Source: Streptomyces sulfonofaciens (GTDB lineage Bacteria; Actinomycetota; Actinomycetes; Streptomycetales; Streptomycetaceae). From it: a DNA stretch of 64,000 nt. Under the pieces are notes generated by a model. It searched no databases. It was not told the DNA's origin and saw only the letters and a list, made by a program, of their open reading frames with translations. Positions 42,058-49,695 of the stretch are shown piece by piece. The position numbers and the translations under genes were made by a program. The stretch covers positions 62,001-126,000 of the forward strand of contig NZ_BNCD01000002.1 in assembly GCF_014656295.1 (NCBI RefSeq), in the 5' to 3' direction. The first letter of the stretch is position 1; every line of letters begins with the position of its first letter.

Positions 42058-42867
42058 TCAGTTGAACAGGTCCGGGTCGGAGGCGGTGATCTGGTCCCAC
42101 AGGGGCTGGGCCTGGAGCCAGCCCGCGGTGGGGGTGCCGACCTGGTCGCGGGTCTTCAGAGCCGTGGCATGGTCGATGTGCCGGGGGGTGCCCGCGGCCA
42201 TGGCGAGGAGCTGGGCCTGGCAGGAGCGTTCCATGGTGATGAACCACCACACGGCCTCGGCCACCGTCCGACCTGTCGTCAGCAGGCCGTGGTTGGCGAG
42301 GATGACGGCCTTGTGCGGGCCGAGTGCCGCGCCGATACGCTGCCCTTCCTCGATCTCGTCGGCCACTCCCCGGTAGTCGGTGTACAGGCCGTGGTCCTCG
42401 TAGAAGGCACAGGCGTCCTGGGTGATCGGGGCCAGCGGGATGCCGAGGCTGGAGAACGCCTTGCCGTGCAGGGAATGGGCGTGCGCGGCGGCCAGGACGT
42501 CCGGGCGGGCGGCGTGCACCTGGGAGTGGATGACGAAGGCGGCGCGGTTCACCGGCCGGTTGCCGTGCAGGACTTGGCCCTCGTGGTCGACGAGGACCAG
42601 GTCGGACGCCTTGATCTGGCTGAAGCTCATACCGAACGGGTTGACCCAGAAGTGGTGGGGGTTGTCCGGGTCACGGACGGTGATGTGTCCGGCGACGCCC
42701 TCGGAGAAGCCGAAGCGGCCGAAGAGGCGGAATCCTGCGGCGAGTTGCTCCTTGCGGTACTGCCGTTCCGCCTCGGGCGAGTCGAAGACCGGCGGAGTGG
42801 GGAGGCCCGCGCTCTCGGGAGCGGGGCCCAGGATGTAGCGCTCGTCGGCGAACGTGGCGGTGCCCAT
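42058..42867 (-). CDS. Class II aldolase/adducin family protein
   Basis: A 269-residue protein. The zinc site is readable as AAAHAHSLHG (H-x-H) and a later His in VILANHGLLTTG; the acidic catalytic area is in GRFGFSEGVAGHITVRDP. Family members are aldolases (fuculose- or ribulose-phosphate type) or decarboxylases and usually need the adjacent metal; this longer, N-terminally extended type is common next to catabolic regulators, with substrates rarely known. ATGGAGGACC provides the ribosome site for the ATG at 42865-42867. It is divergent from a TetR gene, with a perfect palindrome in the gap. Confidence 0.85.
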   Translation of the reverse strand: MGTATFADERYILGPAPESAGLPTPPVFDSPEAERQYRKEQLAAGFRLFGRFGFSEGVAGHITVRDPDNPHHFWVNPFGMSFSQIKASDLVLVDHEGQVLHGNRPVNRAAFVIHSQVHAARPDVLAAAHAHSLHGKAFSSLGIPLAPITQDACAFYEDHGLYTDYRGVADEIEEGQRIGAALGPHKAVILANHGLLTTGRTVAEAVWWFITMERSCQAQLLAMAAGTPRHIDHATALKTRDQVGTPTAGWLQAQPLWDQITASDPDLFN

Positions 42868-42926
42868 GGTGGTCCTCCATGAGGTCGGGAATGCTGCGAA
42901 CAACAAAAAGATACACCCGTGCATCG

Positions 42927-42942
42927 GATACATACATGTATC
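42927..42942. promoter_or_regulatory. Perfect TetR-type operator GATACAT-AC-ATGTATC
   Basis: A 16-base perfect inverted repeat in the 121-base gap between the divergent aldolase and TetR genes. A second half-like sequence (GATACACCCGTGCATC) lies directly upstream at 42910-42925. Position and symmetry fit a TetR dimer controlling both genes. Confidence 0.72.
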
Positions 42943-42988
42943 GTGGATCACGTCACGGAGCCACACATCAGGCGAGAGAGAGCCAGCC

Positions 42989-43618
42989 ATGCCCAAAGGG
43001 GTCACCAAGCGCCGCCCGCGGACCCGAGCCGCCCTGCTCGGGGCCGCACTGGAGGTCTTCGCGGAACAGGGCTTCCACGCCGCGACCATCGAGCAGATCT
43101 GCGAGCGCGCCAACTACTCCCGAGGGGCCTTCTACTCCAACTTCCGTACCAAGGAGGAGCTGTTCTTCGCGCTCTTCGACGAGCACATCGACCGCTCGGC
43201 CGAGCGCATGGCCGCCATCGTCGAACAGGTCACCGCGGACGGCGAGCCCAGCGTCGACGCCCTCGCACAGGCGCTCTCCCGCAGCCGCCTCGAACCGTCC
43301 GAGCGCGCCTGGTACTTGGTGACGACCGAGTTCACCCTGCATGCCATCCGCACTCCCGAGGCCGCCCGCAAGCTGGCCGAACACGACGCCCGCGCCCGCA
43401 CGCTGCTCGCCCGCCATATCGAGGACCTCGTACGCCGCCTGGGCCGCGAACTCACCGTTGATGCCGAGGACTTCGCCCGCCTCCTGGTCGCCATCCGCGA
43501 AGGCGGCCTGGCCCAGAGCTATGTCGAGCCGGATCGCCTCCCGCCGGGCGAACTCGACCGCCGCTTCACGGCACCCCTACTCGCTGCCGTCACCCGCGAT
43601 GCATCGAACGCCCGCTGA
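42989..43618 (+). CDS. TetR-family transcriptional regulator
   Basis: A 209-residue TetR-type repressor. The N-terminal helix-turn-helix is TRAALLGAALEVFAEQGFHA then TIEQICERANYSRGAFYSNF (residues 11-51), with F-Y-x-x-F-x-x-K-E-E-L ending the DNA-binding domain. The ligand-binding helical domain (residues 55-200) contains LSRSRLEPSERAWYLVTTEF. AGAGAGAGCC precedes the ATG at 42989. Its likely target is the divergent class II aldolase gene and itself through the palindrome at 42927-42942. Downstream lies degraded IS DNA, so the regulator gene ends the intact part of this module. Confidence 0.87.
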   Translation: MPKGVTKRRPRTRAALLGAALEVFAEQGFHAATIEQICERANYSRGAFYSNFRTKEELFFALFDEHIDRSAERMAAIVEQVTADGEPSVDALAQALSRSRLEPSERAWYLVTTEFTLHAIRTPEAARKLAEHDARARTLLARHIEDLVRRLGRELTVDAEDFARLLVAIREGGLAQSYVEPDRLPPGELDRRFTAPLLAAVTRDASNAR

Positions 43619-43689
43619 GCGGTTCGCCGTGCCCTACCCGCTGCCACCGTCGGCTGACTACCGGCACTGGCCGAAGGCGAGCACTTCCG

Positions 43690-44045
43690 CCCCCGCCTGA
43701 TCCCGCTGATCCCGTTGATCCAGGCTGTCCCGCCGATCCGCGGCAAGCGCGGCCAGCCACCGCACCGCCCCGAGCACCTGTACGCCGACCGAGGCCATGA
43801 CCACGGGGTCCACGGGACAAGGTCCGCCGGTTCCAGATCACCCCGCACATCGTCCGGCGCGGCACCGGGCACGGCTCGCTCCGGCCCGGGCGTCCACCGC
43901 TGGGTCGTGGAGGGAGCGATCGCACCGCTGCACTGGTTCGGCCGCCTACGCGTCCGCCGGGAGATCCGCGACGGCATCCACCACGCGTTCGTCACCCTCG
44001 GCTGCGCCGTCATCTGTCGGCGACGACTGCGCACCGGGGTGCGAG
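43690..44045 (+). pseudogene. IS5-family transposase C-terminal remnant
   Basis: Across two or three plus-strand frames the C-terminal half of an IS5-like transposase can be read: LIPLIQAVPPIRGKRGQPPH, RPEHLYADRGHDH (second catalytic Asp region), then HRWVVEGAIAPLHWFGRLRV and RREIRDGIHHAFVTLGCAVI (glutamate region, here V-V-E-G instead of V-V-E-R-T). Several frameshifts and the missing N-terminal half show it is dead. Confidence 0.7.
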
Positions 44046-44295
44046 CTGTGCGGCCGATGAGGTTCAACTGGCTGTCGTCCATCCGTTCGTGTGCTCGGTC
44101 CGGTTCGAACGAGGTTTTGGATCGGGTGGGTTGTCCTGCGTCGAGGCACGAAGGAAGGGCCTCTTGGTAGCTCGCGGTTGTCGAGTCCAGTGAGAAGCAG
44201 GAGGCCCTGTTGTTGAAGTGTCGCGGGGTCGTGGTAGCCGCGGCTGCGTGAAGCCGTCCGCCGGGCTGAGGGCCCCAGTCTGGAGCCGAGCGCAG

Positions 44296-44560
44296 GGGGC
44301 GTGGACTCGCAGCCGGTGAAGGCGGACGCCACCGTCGCCCTCGCTTCACGGGGATACGATGCCGGGAAGAAGATCAACGGGCGCAAACGGCACTCTCGGG
44401 TTCGTGCAGGCCGTGCTGGTCACGCCGGCCTCCACAACCGGCCGGGACGGGGCCCGCACCCTGCCAGCCCAGCTCCACTGCTGCCCGCCGGGCACCCAGC
44501 CCCTCGGCTCCCGCCTCCGAGGCGGCGGCCCATCCATGCCCGGTAGGCCACCGACAGCAC
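44296..44560 (+). pseudogene. IS5-family transposase internal remnant
   Basis: The plus strand reads VDSQPVKADATVALASRGYD then AGKKINGRKRH, the first catalytic Asp block of a second IS5-type transposase, and after a frameshift LGFVQAVLVTPASTTGRDGA followed by RTLPAQLHCCPPG. It differs in sequence from the remnants at 33.8 and 43.7 kb, so at least two IS types are represented. The rest of the element is not recognisable. Confidence 0.68.
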
Positions 44561-44712
44561 GGCCGGGCAAGCACCGGCCTGCGAGTAGGTGTTCTCGATC
44601 CTCAGGTCTGGCGGGGCACCGGGTCATCCCGTGGGCGTGGCGAGGTCACCCACGGGATGTGCTCACCTGGGGGACCGGGAGGTGAGGTGCCGTTGCCTGA
44701 GGGGACTGCCGG

Positions 44713-45438
44713 TCATGCTGTCAAACGCCAGAGGGACGTGGTCTCGGCGCTTCGTGCCGCGTGCAGTGGGTCGGTGGCGTCCTTGGCACGTGGATGCCGG
44801 GGCCTGGTGTCGATCTTCTCCACAACCCGGAGGCGCGCTGCCCGGATGGCGTCGAGCAGTTGCCGACGTGTCCGGAGGCCGAGGTGCTCTGCCAGGTCGG
44901 ACAGGACGAGCCAGCCCTCTCCGCCTGGCTGGAGGTGGGCGGAGAGTCCAGCGAGGAAGCTGTGGAGCATGGTGCTGTCCGGGTCGTAGACGCCTTGCTC
45001 GACGGAGCTGGTCGGACGGGCGGGAAGCCAGGGCGGGTTGCACAAAACGAGGTCGGCGCGGCCTTCGGGGAACAGGCCGGGGCCGGACACCTCGATCCGG
45101 TCGGACAGTGTGAGCCGGTGGGCGTTCTCCCTGGCGCAGGTCAGGGCGCGTGGGCTGATATCGGTGGCCACGACGCGGTCGATTCCGCGGCGGTCCAGGA
45201 CAGCGGCGAGGACGCCGGTTCCCGTGCCGAGATCGAACGCCGTACTGGTGGCGGGACTGCGCCGGGTCTCCGGCGGCAGAGGCGTACGGGCGACCAGGTC
45301 GACGTACTCGCCTCTGACCGGCGCGAACACGCCGTAGTGGGGGTGGATTCGGGTACCGAGCGCCGGCACGTCGATCCCCTTCAGGCGCCACTGGTGGGCG
45401 CCGATCACTCCCAGCAGTTCCCGGAGCGGGACTGCCAT
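44713..45438 (-). CDS. Class I SAM-dependent methyltransferase, C-terminal part of a frameshifted gene
   Basis: An open frame of 241 codons from an ATG at 45436-45438. It contains the SAM loop AFDLGTGTGVLAAVLDRRG (about 68-86), VVATDISPRAL and the substrate motif LVLCNPPWLP (N-P-P-W), as in HemK-like and RNA/protein N-methyltransferases. The upstream neighbouring frame (to 45842) carries about 130 further residues that match the normal N-terminal domain of this family, so the ATG at 45438 is probably internal. A lost C in the run of five near 45449-45453 would account for the break. The catalytic domain itself looks undamaged. Confidence 0.72.
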   Translation of the reverse strand: MAVPLRELLGVIGAHQWRLKGIDVPALGTRIHPHYGVFAPVRGEYVDLVARTPLPPETRRSPATSTAFDLGTGTGVLAAVLDRRGIDRVVATDISPRALTCARENAHRLTLSDRIEVSGPGLFPEGRADLVLCNPPWLPARPTSSVEQGVYDPDSTMLHSFLAGLSAHLQPGGEGWLVLSDLAEHLGLRTRRQLLDAIRAARLRVVEKIDTRPRHPRAKDATDPLHAARSAETTSLWRLTA

Positions 45439-45842
45439 GGGTCCCTGCGGGGGCCGTAGGCTTCCAGGCAGGCCTGGCGGGTGTCGGGAGCTCGGCGCAA
45501 GGCCGGCCTGTGGTCGTCGTCCAGTGGCACCAGGAGCTTTCCGAGGACATGGGCGCGGTGACTGGTGCTGCGTCGGTGCAGATGGAAGGCCTCGCTCAGC
45601 GAAGTGCTGGGCCTGGGTGATACGCGGTCGATGCGGCGGCCCATCGCGTGAAGCAGTTGCCGGCCGTTGTGGAAGTCGCCTTGCCAGAGCAGGGCCGTTC
45701 CCTCACATGCCCGGCGGTAGGCGTCGTCGGCCTTCATCCGGTCATCGGCGACGACGGTTCGCTGCGGAAGCGGGGCGGCGCTCTCGGAATGCCAGCGGGC
45801 GGACCGGTGGGTGCGGCCCGTGGTCCAGTGGATGGTGGACAC
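45439..45842 (-). pseudogene. Frameshifted N-terminal domain of the methyltransferase gene
   Basis: Starting at GTG 45840-45842 the frame reads VSTIHWTTGRTHRSARWHSE, then MKADDAYRRACEGTALLWQG, DFHNGRQLLHAMGRRIDR, FHLHRRSTSHRAHVLGKLLV and CLEAYGP, and would join AVPLRELLGVIGAHQW of the next frame if one C were added to the five-C run. In its own frame it runs on to a stop at 45405. Homopolymer slippage or a sequencing error are equally possible causes. Confidence 0.7.
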
Positions 45843-46089
45843 CGCGTACTCCTCGTGGTCGAACGTGCAGGGGCACGAAGAGCACTTCGACGGGGAGCAG
45901 GCCGAACCCACGCCTGTCCGTCGGACAGGCGTGCGCGTTGAGGCAGGTGGTCGTTACCGCTCTCGCGTCGAAGTGCGAGAGCGGACGTCCCGGACAACCA
46001 TGCCGAGCATCAGGGTCAGCCCTTTCGAAGGAGTGGCAGCAGGCTCGCACAGGTGCTGCTCGGATTCCAAGCACCGGCTGCGAGGTCAG

Positions 46090-46330
46090 CGGGTGGGCTT
46101 CTTCGTCCACTGACTGGTGCGGGGCTTCTGCGGGTGGGGCGCCTGGCCGTCTCGGTGATGAGTGCCCAGTGCAGATGGGCTTCGCAGTGCTGTGCAAGAC
46201 GCTCGCAGTCGCGTGCGTCACGGCGTGTGTTCATGCACCAGCCGATCGTCCGCTCCACTTTCCAGCGGCGGGGCAGGACGACGGTGCCCTCGGTGCCTTG
46301 CCGTATCCGTGCGGGCGGACCCGGTGGGTG
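46090..46330 (-). pseudogene. IS5-family transposase C-terminal remnant
   Basis: The minus strand reads GTVVLPRRWKVERTIGWCMN then TRRDARDCERLAQHCEAHLH and WALITETARRPTR, the C-terminal end with the catalytic Glu (K-V-E-R-T) of an IS5-type transposase. Upstream sequence is frameshifted or missing. The 250 bases between this fragment and the methyltransferase start hold no recognisable gene. Confidence 0.7.
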
Positions 46331-46663
46331 CTTTCCGTGCCGACGGCTGCCCTGCGCCCCGCACGATCGCCCGCTCGTCGGCAGCCGCCCCCACCAGGGT
46401 GCCCCGTCCGGTTCCCCCGCCGAGTCCACGGACTGGTGCCGGACGATGACGCCGAGGCCACCAGGAGGACCGGGGGAGACCGCGGGCGTGCCGGTGCCGG
46501 ACCGTGCTGGCGGCAAGCCGAGGAGCGTTCCGTGGCCCCGAGGGGCAGGAGTGTGCCGGGCGACGTATGCCACCATGGCTCGCTCACCGACCGACGAGCG
46601 CCCCGAGAACAACAGCAGTGGCGGCCGGCCACTCTGATGACGACCTTCGAACGCTGGAGAGAC

Positions 46664-47491
46664 GTGACCGCTGCACAACGCCCGAGCAACCGTAGCCGAG
46701 CAGCCCTCACCGCCTGCGGTGCCGTAGCCCTGGTGCTCACCGTCAGCGCCTGTGACCAGGGCTCCTCGGCAGCGCCCGGTTCCTCGAACGCATCCGACAC
46801 CGACCCGTCGAGCGCTTCCTCGGACTCCTCGCAGGGGTCCTCGACGCACACCTTCGACTTCAGCGGCAAGAACCTCACCGTCGACTCCGACGGCACCGGC
46901 GTCGAGATCGTCCCCGGTGATGTCACCGGCGTGCGGGTGCAGCGGGAGATCCACGGAACCGGAGCCGAGGCGTCGTGGGGGCTCAGCGGGAACACGCTGA
47001 CGCTGAGGGTGAAGCCGAAGTGCCACGGGAACGTCTCCGTCTGCTCGGCCAAGCACAGGATCACGGTGGGACGCGACGTCACCGTGACCGCCGAGAGCCG
47101 GACCGGTGCGGTCACCGCCTCCCACATCAGCACGCCGCTCTCCATCAGCACCTCGACCGGTGCCGCGAAGGTGAGTGACAGCTCCGGCCCCGTCAACCTC
47201 AGCACCCGCACCGGAGCCGTCCTGGGGACGGGGCTCACGTCCAAGAAGGTCACGGCCAAGGCCCGCACGGGGTCCGTGGACCTCGGCTTCTCGGCCGTGC
47301 CTGACGACGTCGAGGTGGACGCCCGGCAGGGGACGGTCGACATCGGCCTGCCGAAGGGGGGTGCCACGTACGCGGTGGACGCGAGCAGCAAGGTCGGCAC
47401 GGCCGACATCGGAGTACCGAGCGACAGCGGGAGTCCCCACTCCGTGAAGGCCCACACCACGGTGGGCAGCGTTTCCGTCCACGGGAACTGA
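46664..47491 (+). CDS. Secreted lipoprotein with DUF4097-like beta-helix domain
   Basis: A 275-residue lipoprotein from the GTG at 46664: positively charged start (RPSNRSRAAL), hydrophobic core and lipobox VSAC, so the mature N-terminus is Cys about 30. A Ser/Asp-rich linker (residues 33-62) leads to repeated short beta strands: FDFSGKNLTVDSDGTGVEIV, VTVTAESRTGAVTASHISTP, LSISTSTGAAKVSDSSG, and STRTGAVLGTG, KARTGSVDLGF, SKVGTADIGVP. This S/T-R-T-G-x-V pattern is typical of DUF4097-type cell-surface proteins of unknown function. GGAGAG precedes the GTG; an ATG at 46637 is an alternative with a weaker site. Confidence 0.75.
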   Translation: MTAAQRPSNRSRAALTACGAVALVLTVSACDQGSSAAPGSSNASDTDPSSASSDSSQGSSTHTFDFSGKNLTVDSDGTGVEIVPGDVTGVRVQREIHGTGAEASWGLSGNTLTLRVKPKCHGNVSVCSAKHRITVGRDVTVTAESRTGAVTASHISTPLSISTSTGAAKVSDSSGPVNLSTRTGAVLGTGLTSKKVTAKARTGSVDLGFSAVPDDVEVDARQGTVDIGLPKGGATYAVDASSKVGTADIGVPSDSGSPHSVKAHTTVGSVSVHGN

Positions 47492-47596
47492 CGGACGCCT
47501 CCGCTGTCCGTACCGCGGGAGCAGACCGCAGGGGGGACACCGCTTCGGGCCGGGGCACCACCCTGCGTGCCGCACGTGTCTTGCACGCGGCCGCGC

Positions 47597-47647
47597 GGCA
47601 CGGTCCTCCGCCCGGCACGGTCCTCCGCCCGGCACGGTCCTCCGCCC
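47597..47647 (+). repeat. Three perfect tandem copies of a 17-bp unit in an intergenic region
   Basis: GGCACGGTCCTCCGCCC occurs three times without interruption (47597-47613, 47614-47630, 47631-47647), followed by a partial copy. The surrounding 47492-47800 (309 bases, between two convergent genes) has no recognised gene. The repeat may contribute to transcription termination or simply reflect slippage. Confidence 0.8.
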
Positions 47648-47800
47648 GGCCCGGGCCGGTGGACGGCCGGGAGAACGCGAGGGGGGCGGCCGACACGGTC
47701 AGCGGACCGTTGCGGGGAGCCGGCCCACGGCTGGGACGCCTCGGTACCCGCACCTTGCGGACCCGGGGCGCCGCCGTCCCCCTTGCCTGGTCCCCGCGTC

Positions 47801-48637
47801 TCAGCCCTTGACCGCGGAGCCGGCGACGCCCTGGACGAACCAGCGTTGGAAGAAGGCGAAGACGATCAGGACGGGCAGCACCAGGAGGACGCCGAAGGCG
47901 AGGATCTGGCCCCAGTCGGGGGGTTGCTGGCCCTGGAAGACGCTCAGTTCCAGAGGCAGGGGGCGCTCCGAGGGGTCGGAGACCATCAGGACCGGCCAGA
48001 GGAAGGAGCCCCACTGGGTAAGGAAGGTCAGGATCGCCACGGAGGCGAACACGGGCCTGCTCATCGGGATGACGACGGCGAAGAAGGTCCGCCAGGGCCC
48101 GGCCCCGTCGATGCGGGCGGCTTCCTCGATGCTCACGGGCAGCGCGCGGAAGAACGTGGCGAACTGGTAGATGGAGAAGGCGTTGGCGACGAAGGGCACC
48201 GCCTGGACGGCGAGGGTGTTGCGGGCCCCGTTGAGCAGGTAGAACAGCGGCACGGCGACCGCCTCGAAGGGCACCAGCATCAGCAGCAGGATCAGGGCGA
48301 AGAGAGCCGAGCTGCCGCGCCAGCGCAGCCGGGTCAGCCCGTATGCCGCCATCGAGTTGACGACGAGGCCCCCGAGGACGACCACCGCCGCCAGCAGCAG
48401 GGAGACCCCCATGAAGTGCCAGAAGTAGCCGGTGCTGTCGGAGTCGAGGGCGGCCAGTACCGCCCGGTAGTTGTGCAGGGTCAGATGGGTGGGCAGGAAG
48501 CCGGACAGGCCGCTGAGTACCTGGTCGGACGGCTTGAAGCTGCCGAGGAACAGGTACAGGGCGGGCAGGACGAAGATGAAGGCCAGCACGCTCAGGACGA
48601 GGTAGTCCAGGGTCCGGCGCAACGGCGTTCGGGTCAT
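47801..48637 (-). CDS. Carbohydrate ABC transporter permease (MalG type), second transporter
   Basis: A 278-residue permease with six membrane helices (first: LVLSVLAFIFVLPALYLFLG) and the EAA loop EEAARIDGAGPWRTFFAVVI at about 185-204. It pairs with the permease encoded just upstream (1-base gap) in a second sugar importer of the CUT1 type. Last gene of the lacI/binding protein/permease/permease set. No ATPase gene is present, so MsiK is the likely energiser. The substrate is suggested by the divergent GH32-type hydrolase. Confidence 0.9.
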   Translation of the reverse strand: MTRTPLRRTLDYLVLSVLAFIFVLPALYLFLGSFKPSDQVLSGLSGFLPTHLTLHNYRAVLAALDSDSTGYFWHFMGVSLLLAAVVVLGGLVVNSMAAYGLTRLRWRGSSALFALILLLMLVPFEAVAVPLFYLLNGARNTLAVQAVPFVANAFSIYQFATFFRALPVSIEEAARIDGAGPWRTFFAVVIPMSRPVFASVAILTFLTQWGSFLWPVLMVSDPSERPLPLELSVFQGQQPPDWGQILAFGVLLVLPVLIVFAFFQRWFVQGVAGSAVKG

Positions 48638-48638
48638 C

Positions 48639-49628
48639 TCAGTCCTCCGGGTCGGGGCGCACGAAGCGGCGCTGGAGCAGCGTCAGGACGACGACGATCA
48701 GGAAGAAGACGACGGTCACCGCTGCGGCCTGACCGATGTCGTTGCGGTCGAACGCGGTGGTGACGGCCTCGTACATCACCGTGTGGGTGGCGTCCTCGTT
48801 GAGCCCGCCACCACGGATCAGGATGTAGACCTGGTCGAAGACGCGGAACGACAGGACGGAGGTGAGCAGGGCGACGAACACCAGGGTGCCCCGGATTCCG
48901 GGCAGGGTCACGTGGCAGAAGCGCTGCCAGCGGCCGGCGCGGTCGAGTTGGGCCGCTTCGTGGAGTTCCGCCGGAATCTGCTGGAGACCCGCGAGCAGGA
49001 TGACCATCTGGAAGCCGACGCCCTGCCAGATGGACAGTGCGATCACCGAGACCATGGCGGTGGCGGCGGAACCGAGCCAGTCGTGGGCGCCCCAGTGGCC
49101 GAGGCTGAGGTGGTGCAGGACGGAGTTGAGCATGCCCTGGTCGCTCCGGGCGAGGATCAGCCGCCAGACGACCGCGACCAGGGCCATGGGGAAGACCACC
49201 GGCATGAAGAACAGCGAACGGAAGAAGCCGATGGCCTTCAGCGTGCGATTGAGCAGGACCGCAAGGCCGAGGGCCAGTGCGGTCTGCACGGGTACCACGA
49301 CGGCGGCGAAGACCAGGTTGTTCAGCAGGGCCCGCAGGAACGGGCCCGAGAGATCCGGATCGGTGAACAGCCTTCGGTACTGTTCGAGCCCGAAGAAACT
49401 CGGCGGCAGCGGAGAGCCGAGCCGCACATTGTAGAGGGACAGCACGACGGCGTAGCCGAACGGCACGCCGACGAAGGCGATCAGGCCGGCGAGCGCGGGC
49501 GCGGACATCAGCAGTCCATGCACCCATTCGCGGTTCCTGCGTCCGGGGCGCCCAGGCCGCGCGGACGCAGGGGGCGGCGCCTTGGCCCGGCCCGCGGCCA
49601 GGGCCTGCGCAGGGCTGTCTGAGGTCAC
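48639..49628 (-). CDS. Carbohydrate ABC transporter permease (MalF type), second transporter
   Basis: A 329-residue permease. A 35-residue Pro/Arg/Ala-rich cytoplasmic tail precedes six helices (first: LLMSAPALAGLIAFVGVPFG). The EAA loop reads HEAAQLDRAGRWQRFCHVTL, with Asp-Arg where most have Asp-Gly, and FDQVYILIRGGGLNEDATHT follows. GTG at 49626-49628 is the start. It lies between the binding-protein gene (67-base gap) and the second permease gene (1-base gap). Confidence 0.89.
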   Translation of the reverse strand: MTSDSPAQALAAGRAKAPPPASARPGRPGRRNREWVHGLLMSAPALAGLIAFVGVPFGYAVVLSLYNVRLGSPLPPSFFGLEQYRRLFTDPDLSGPFLRALLNNLVFAAVVVPVQTALALGLAVLLNRTLKAIGFFRSLFFMPVVFPMALVAVVWRLILARSDQGMLNSVLHHLSLGHWGAHDWLGSAATAMVSVIALSIWQGVGFQMVILLAGLQQIPAELHEAAQLDRAGRWQRFCHVTLPGIRGTLVFVALLTSVLSFRVFDQVYILIRGGGLNEDATHTVMYEAVTTAFDRNDIGQAAAVTVVFFLIVVVLTLLQRRFVRPDPED

Positions 49629-49695
49629 GGTGGGGTCCTGTTCCCGGCCGACCCGTCGGGATCCTGCTCGCTGGATCCCCGCCGGCCGATGTGTG

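Noticed and set aside
44589..45459. Plus-strand frames opposite the methyltransferase gene
   Set aside because: The SAM loop and N-P-P-W motif on the minus strand are clear; the plus frames are shadows.
45437..46663. Extending the DUF4097-like lipoprotein upstream for 400 codons
   Set aside because: The upstream frame runs through an IS5 remnant and the methyltransferase N-terminus on the other strand; the lipoprotein signal at 46664 marks the true beginning.
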